64,000 bases of DNA, from positions 1 through 64,000 of the forward strand of contig NZ_SLUL01000004.1 in NCBI RefSeq assembly GCF_004341205.1, given 5' to 3'. Under the pieces are notes generated by a model that was not told where the DNA came from, made no database searches, and saw only the letters and a program-made list of their open reading frames with translations. This document shows positions 62,178 to 64,000 of the stretch, piece after piece. Within the stretch, counting starts at the first letter, position 1. Every line of letters starts with the position of its first letter. The stretch is from Thermolongibacillus altinsuensis (lineage in GTDB: Bacteria; Bacillota; Bacilli; Bacillales; Anoxybacillaceae). A program made the position numbers and the translations under genes.

Positions 62178-62937
62178 CGCAAATTTCTTCTGATTTCATT
62201 GTGAACAGTTCATTCATTTTTTTCTCTTTTAATCGTTCTTTAACGATGGCATACCCGACCGCATAGCCAAGCATTTTCGGGTAAAAGAATGATCCGTACA
62301 TAAGCGATCGGTAAAGCGGATGATCTTTTTTCACCTTTTTATTAGGCACGATCCATTTTTGCCAAAACGAGCGCAATTGTGTTTCGTTATAGTATGTGGT
62401 CCATTTGGCTACATGCCGTTCGCCAAAACGTTCATACACCGCGTTTTCTGCTAATCCTTCTAAAACAATGGAATCGATAATCGTATAATCTTTTTCATCT
62501 TTTGGGTCATAGTGAAGACGGCAAACGTGGTTATATTCATGCGTAAGAACAGCCCCTATTTCTTCTTTTGTATGGTGCGGCAAGAAAAATAAAAATAATT
62601 TGTCTTTAAAGGCAAGCCCTGATTTTCCATTAAATTCACGGTGAAGTTTTGCATTTGTCCAATCAGCTGGAAAGATTAAAATCGGTACATCGGGTCCATT
62701 CCATTTTTGTTTTAATTGTTGAAAATCACGGCCAACCATTTCCCAAATCTTTTTTTCTTTCATTTGTTTCACAATTTCTTCAACACCATCCATCCGCCGA
62801 TGCATTCCGTATTTCACTAAATGCAAATAAAAATCAACCGGATCGCTCCCTGCTGAAAACGAACGAAGTTTTTCAAAAAGATGCGCATGATCGTTCGCCC
62901 GCTGTTCAAACCATCTGTTTGTTTCAACAATTCCCAT
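62164..62937 (-). CDS. yjaZ: putative zinc protease YjaZ (DUF2268)
   Basis: 257 residues. The HEYNH zincin motif (VLTHEYNHVCRLHY, about residue 134) with a downstream Glu in IVLEGLAENAVYERF is the DUF2268 signature, so a predicted metallopeptidase. No signal peptide, hence cytosolic. B. subtilis YjaZ has the same place beside app and fabF; substrate unknown. Confidence 0.85.
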   Translation of the reverse strand: MGIVETNRWFEQRANDHAHLFEKLRSFSAGSDPVDFYLHLVKYGMHRRMDGVEEIVKQMKEKKIWEMVGRDFQQLKQKWNGPDVPILIFPADWTNAKLHREFNGKSGLAFKDKLFLFFLPHHTKEEIGAVLTHEYNHVCRLHYDPKDEKDYTIIDSIVLEGLAENAVYERFGERHVAKWTTYYNETQLRSFWQKWIVPNKKVKKDHPLYRSLMYGSFFYPKMLGYAVGYAIVKERLKEKKMNELFTMKSEEICENHL

Positions 62938-62989
62938 TGGCCTCTTCCTTTCTTTTTTCGCATTTTACGAAAGAAAGAGAAGAAATGTG

Positions 62990-63021
62990 AAAAAGGGCCG
63001 GCGTTAATCGCCAACCCTTTA
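62990..63021 (-). terminator. fabF terminator
   Basis: AAAGGGTTGGCG / CGCCGGCCCTTT stem (G-U pairs in the minus-strand RNA) with a T run on the minus strand. Confidence 0.75.
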
Positions 63022-64000
63022 TTCATACTTTTTGAAAATAATCGTTGCGTTATGTCCGCCAAATCCAAGCGAGTTGCTTAATACAGTTCGAACGTTTTGT
63101 TTGCGCGCCACATTCGGAACGTAATCTAAATCACATTCCGGATCTGGAGTTTGGTAATTGATCGTTGGCGGAATAACGCCATCTTTAATCGCTAATACGG
63201 AGAAGATTGCCTCAACCGCTCCTGCTGCTCCAAGCAAATGCCCCGTCATCGATTTGGTTGAGCTTACGGCCAATTTATACGCATGTTCACCAAACACTTC
63301 TTTAATCGCCATCGTTTCGTATTTGTCGTTATATTCTGTGCTCGTTCCATGCGCATTAATGTAATCGATGTCTTCCGGCTTTAATCCGGCATCGGAAAGC
63401 GCTTGTTTCATCGCACGCGCACCGCCTTCTCCTCCAGGAGCCGGCGCGGTAATATGATAGGCATCTCCTGTCGCTCCGTATCCGACAATTTCAGCATAAA
63501 TGTTCGCTCCGCGTTTTAAGGCGTGTTCTAATTCTTCAAGAATGAGAATGCCTGCACCTTCTCCCATCACAAACCCGTCGCGATCTTTATCAAACGGGCG
63601 GCATGCTGTTTTTGGATCTGGGTTGAAAGAGAGCGCTTTGGCCGCGCTAAATCCGGCAAACGACATATTCGTTAACGGCGCTTCAGCTCCGCCTGTAATC
63701 ATCACGTCCGCATCGCCGCGCTCGATCACCTTAAACGCGTCTCCGATCGAGTTGGTTCCCGTTGCGCAAGCCGTTACCGTGCACGTATTGATTCCTTTCG
63801 CTCCAAGAATAATCGATACTTGCCCGGAAGCCATATCCGGAATCATCATTGGCACAAAAAACGGGCTGACGCGACGGTATCCTTTTTCAAGGAAAATTTT
63901 CATTTGTTCCTCGAATGTTTCCATTCCGCCAATTCCCGAACCGATCCACACTCCTACTCTCGGAGCGATTTCTTCTGTAATTTCAAGATTGGCATCTTTT
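63019..64000 (-). CDS. fabF: beta-ketoacyl-ACP synthase II (partial, runs off window)
   Basis: The C-terminal 326 residues are present; the N-terminus (roughly 85 residues, judging from the usual 413) is beyond the right edge, and the frame stays open to base 64000. KAS II catalytic triad: Cys in [15 protein letters not shown], His in [10 protein letters not shown], and His in [17 protein letters not shown]. Elongates acyl-ACP. In B. subtilis fabHA-fabF is FapR-controlled, like the fabI gene in this window. Confidence 0.95.
   Translation of the reverse strand, partial: KDANLEITEEIAPRVGVWIGSGIGGMETFEEQMKIFLEKGYRRVSPFFVPMMIPDMASGQVSIILGAKGINTCTVTACATGTNSIGDAFKVIERGDADVMITGGAEAPLTNMSFAGFSAAKALSFNPDPKTACRPFDKDRDGFVMGEGAGILILEELEHALKRGANIYAEIVGYGATGDAYHITAPAPGGEGGARAMKQALSDAGLKPEDIDYINAHGTSTEYNDKYETMAIKEVFGEHAYKLAVSSTKSMTGHLLGAAGAVEAIFSVLAIKDGVIPPTINYQTPDPECDLDYVPNVARKQNVRTVLSNSLGFGGHNATIIFKKYE

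Overview
The window looks like chromosomal DNA of a thermophilic, spore-forming Bacillaceae, most likely the Anoxybacillus/Geobacillus group. This is inferred from gene content and from gene order, which follows the Bacillus subtilis yjaY-yjcZ region in reverse (fabF, yjaZ, appDFABC, yjbA, trpS, oppABCDF, spx, mecA, coiA, pepF, yjbH, yjbI, cwlQ, yjbK, yjbL, relQ, nadK, yjbO, prpE, fabI, cotO, yjcA, spoVIF, yjcD, yjcF, yjcG, yjcH, metI, metC). No species call can be proved from the sequence alone.

Layout. 1-2151 is accessory: an IS256-type transposase remnant, a small membrane protein and an intact tyrosine integrase pointing at the 3' end of a tRNA-Val(GAC), i.e. one end of an element whose body lies off the left edge. 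2.2-12 kb holds a secreted protein, an HD protein, metI-metC under a SAM riboswitch, hydroxybutyrate dehydrogenase plus a GntP-type permease behind a decayed scoA-scoB remnant, a PgpA-like protein, and yjcH-yjcG-yjcF. 12-23 kb is a helicase (yjcD) followed by a dense block of sporulation genes: spoVIF, yjcZ, a complete seven-gene spoVA-2mob type operon (DUF1657, lipoprotein, spoVAC, spoVAD, spoVAEb, DUF1657, DUF421), then several unrecognised small, coiled-coil and Cys-rich genes with a sporulation-type promoter. 22.9-27.7 kb carries gtaB and a ytcABC-like nucleotide-sugar/glycosyltransferase operon plus cotO, suggesting spore-surface glycan synthesis.

27.8-47 kb is core physiology: FapR-controlled fabI, mgtE, rodA, prpE, the potassium importer kimA under a c-di-AMP riboswitch, the relQ-nadK-pseudouridine synthase operon, yjbL, yjbK-cwlQ, the globin-yjbH pair, pepF, coiA, mecA, cls and spx. 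Spx, its ClpXP adaptor YjbH, and MecA lie together, so much of the Spx/ComK proteolysis control is here. 47.7-62 kb contains two full oligopeptide ABC importers (opp and app) flanking T-box-controlled trpS and yjbA. The right edge cuts fabF.

The most notable non-genic signal is a dispersed family of intergenic, imperfectly palindromic repeats (about 8.6, 30.1, 37.1 and 47.3 kb) with shared terminal inverted repeats and nested hairpins, MITE-like in design. Other points of interest are the scoAB relic, the spoVA-2mob operon with an internal terminator, an RNA stem-loop between oppA and oppB, the CoiA-like zinc-finger shared by YjcD and CoiA, and several short genes below 60 codons with strong ribosome binding sites.
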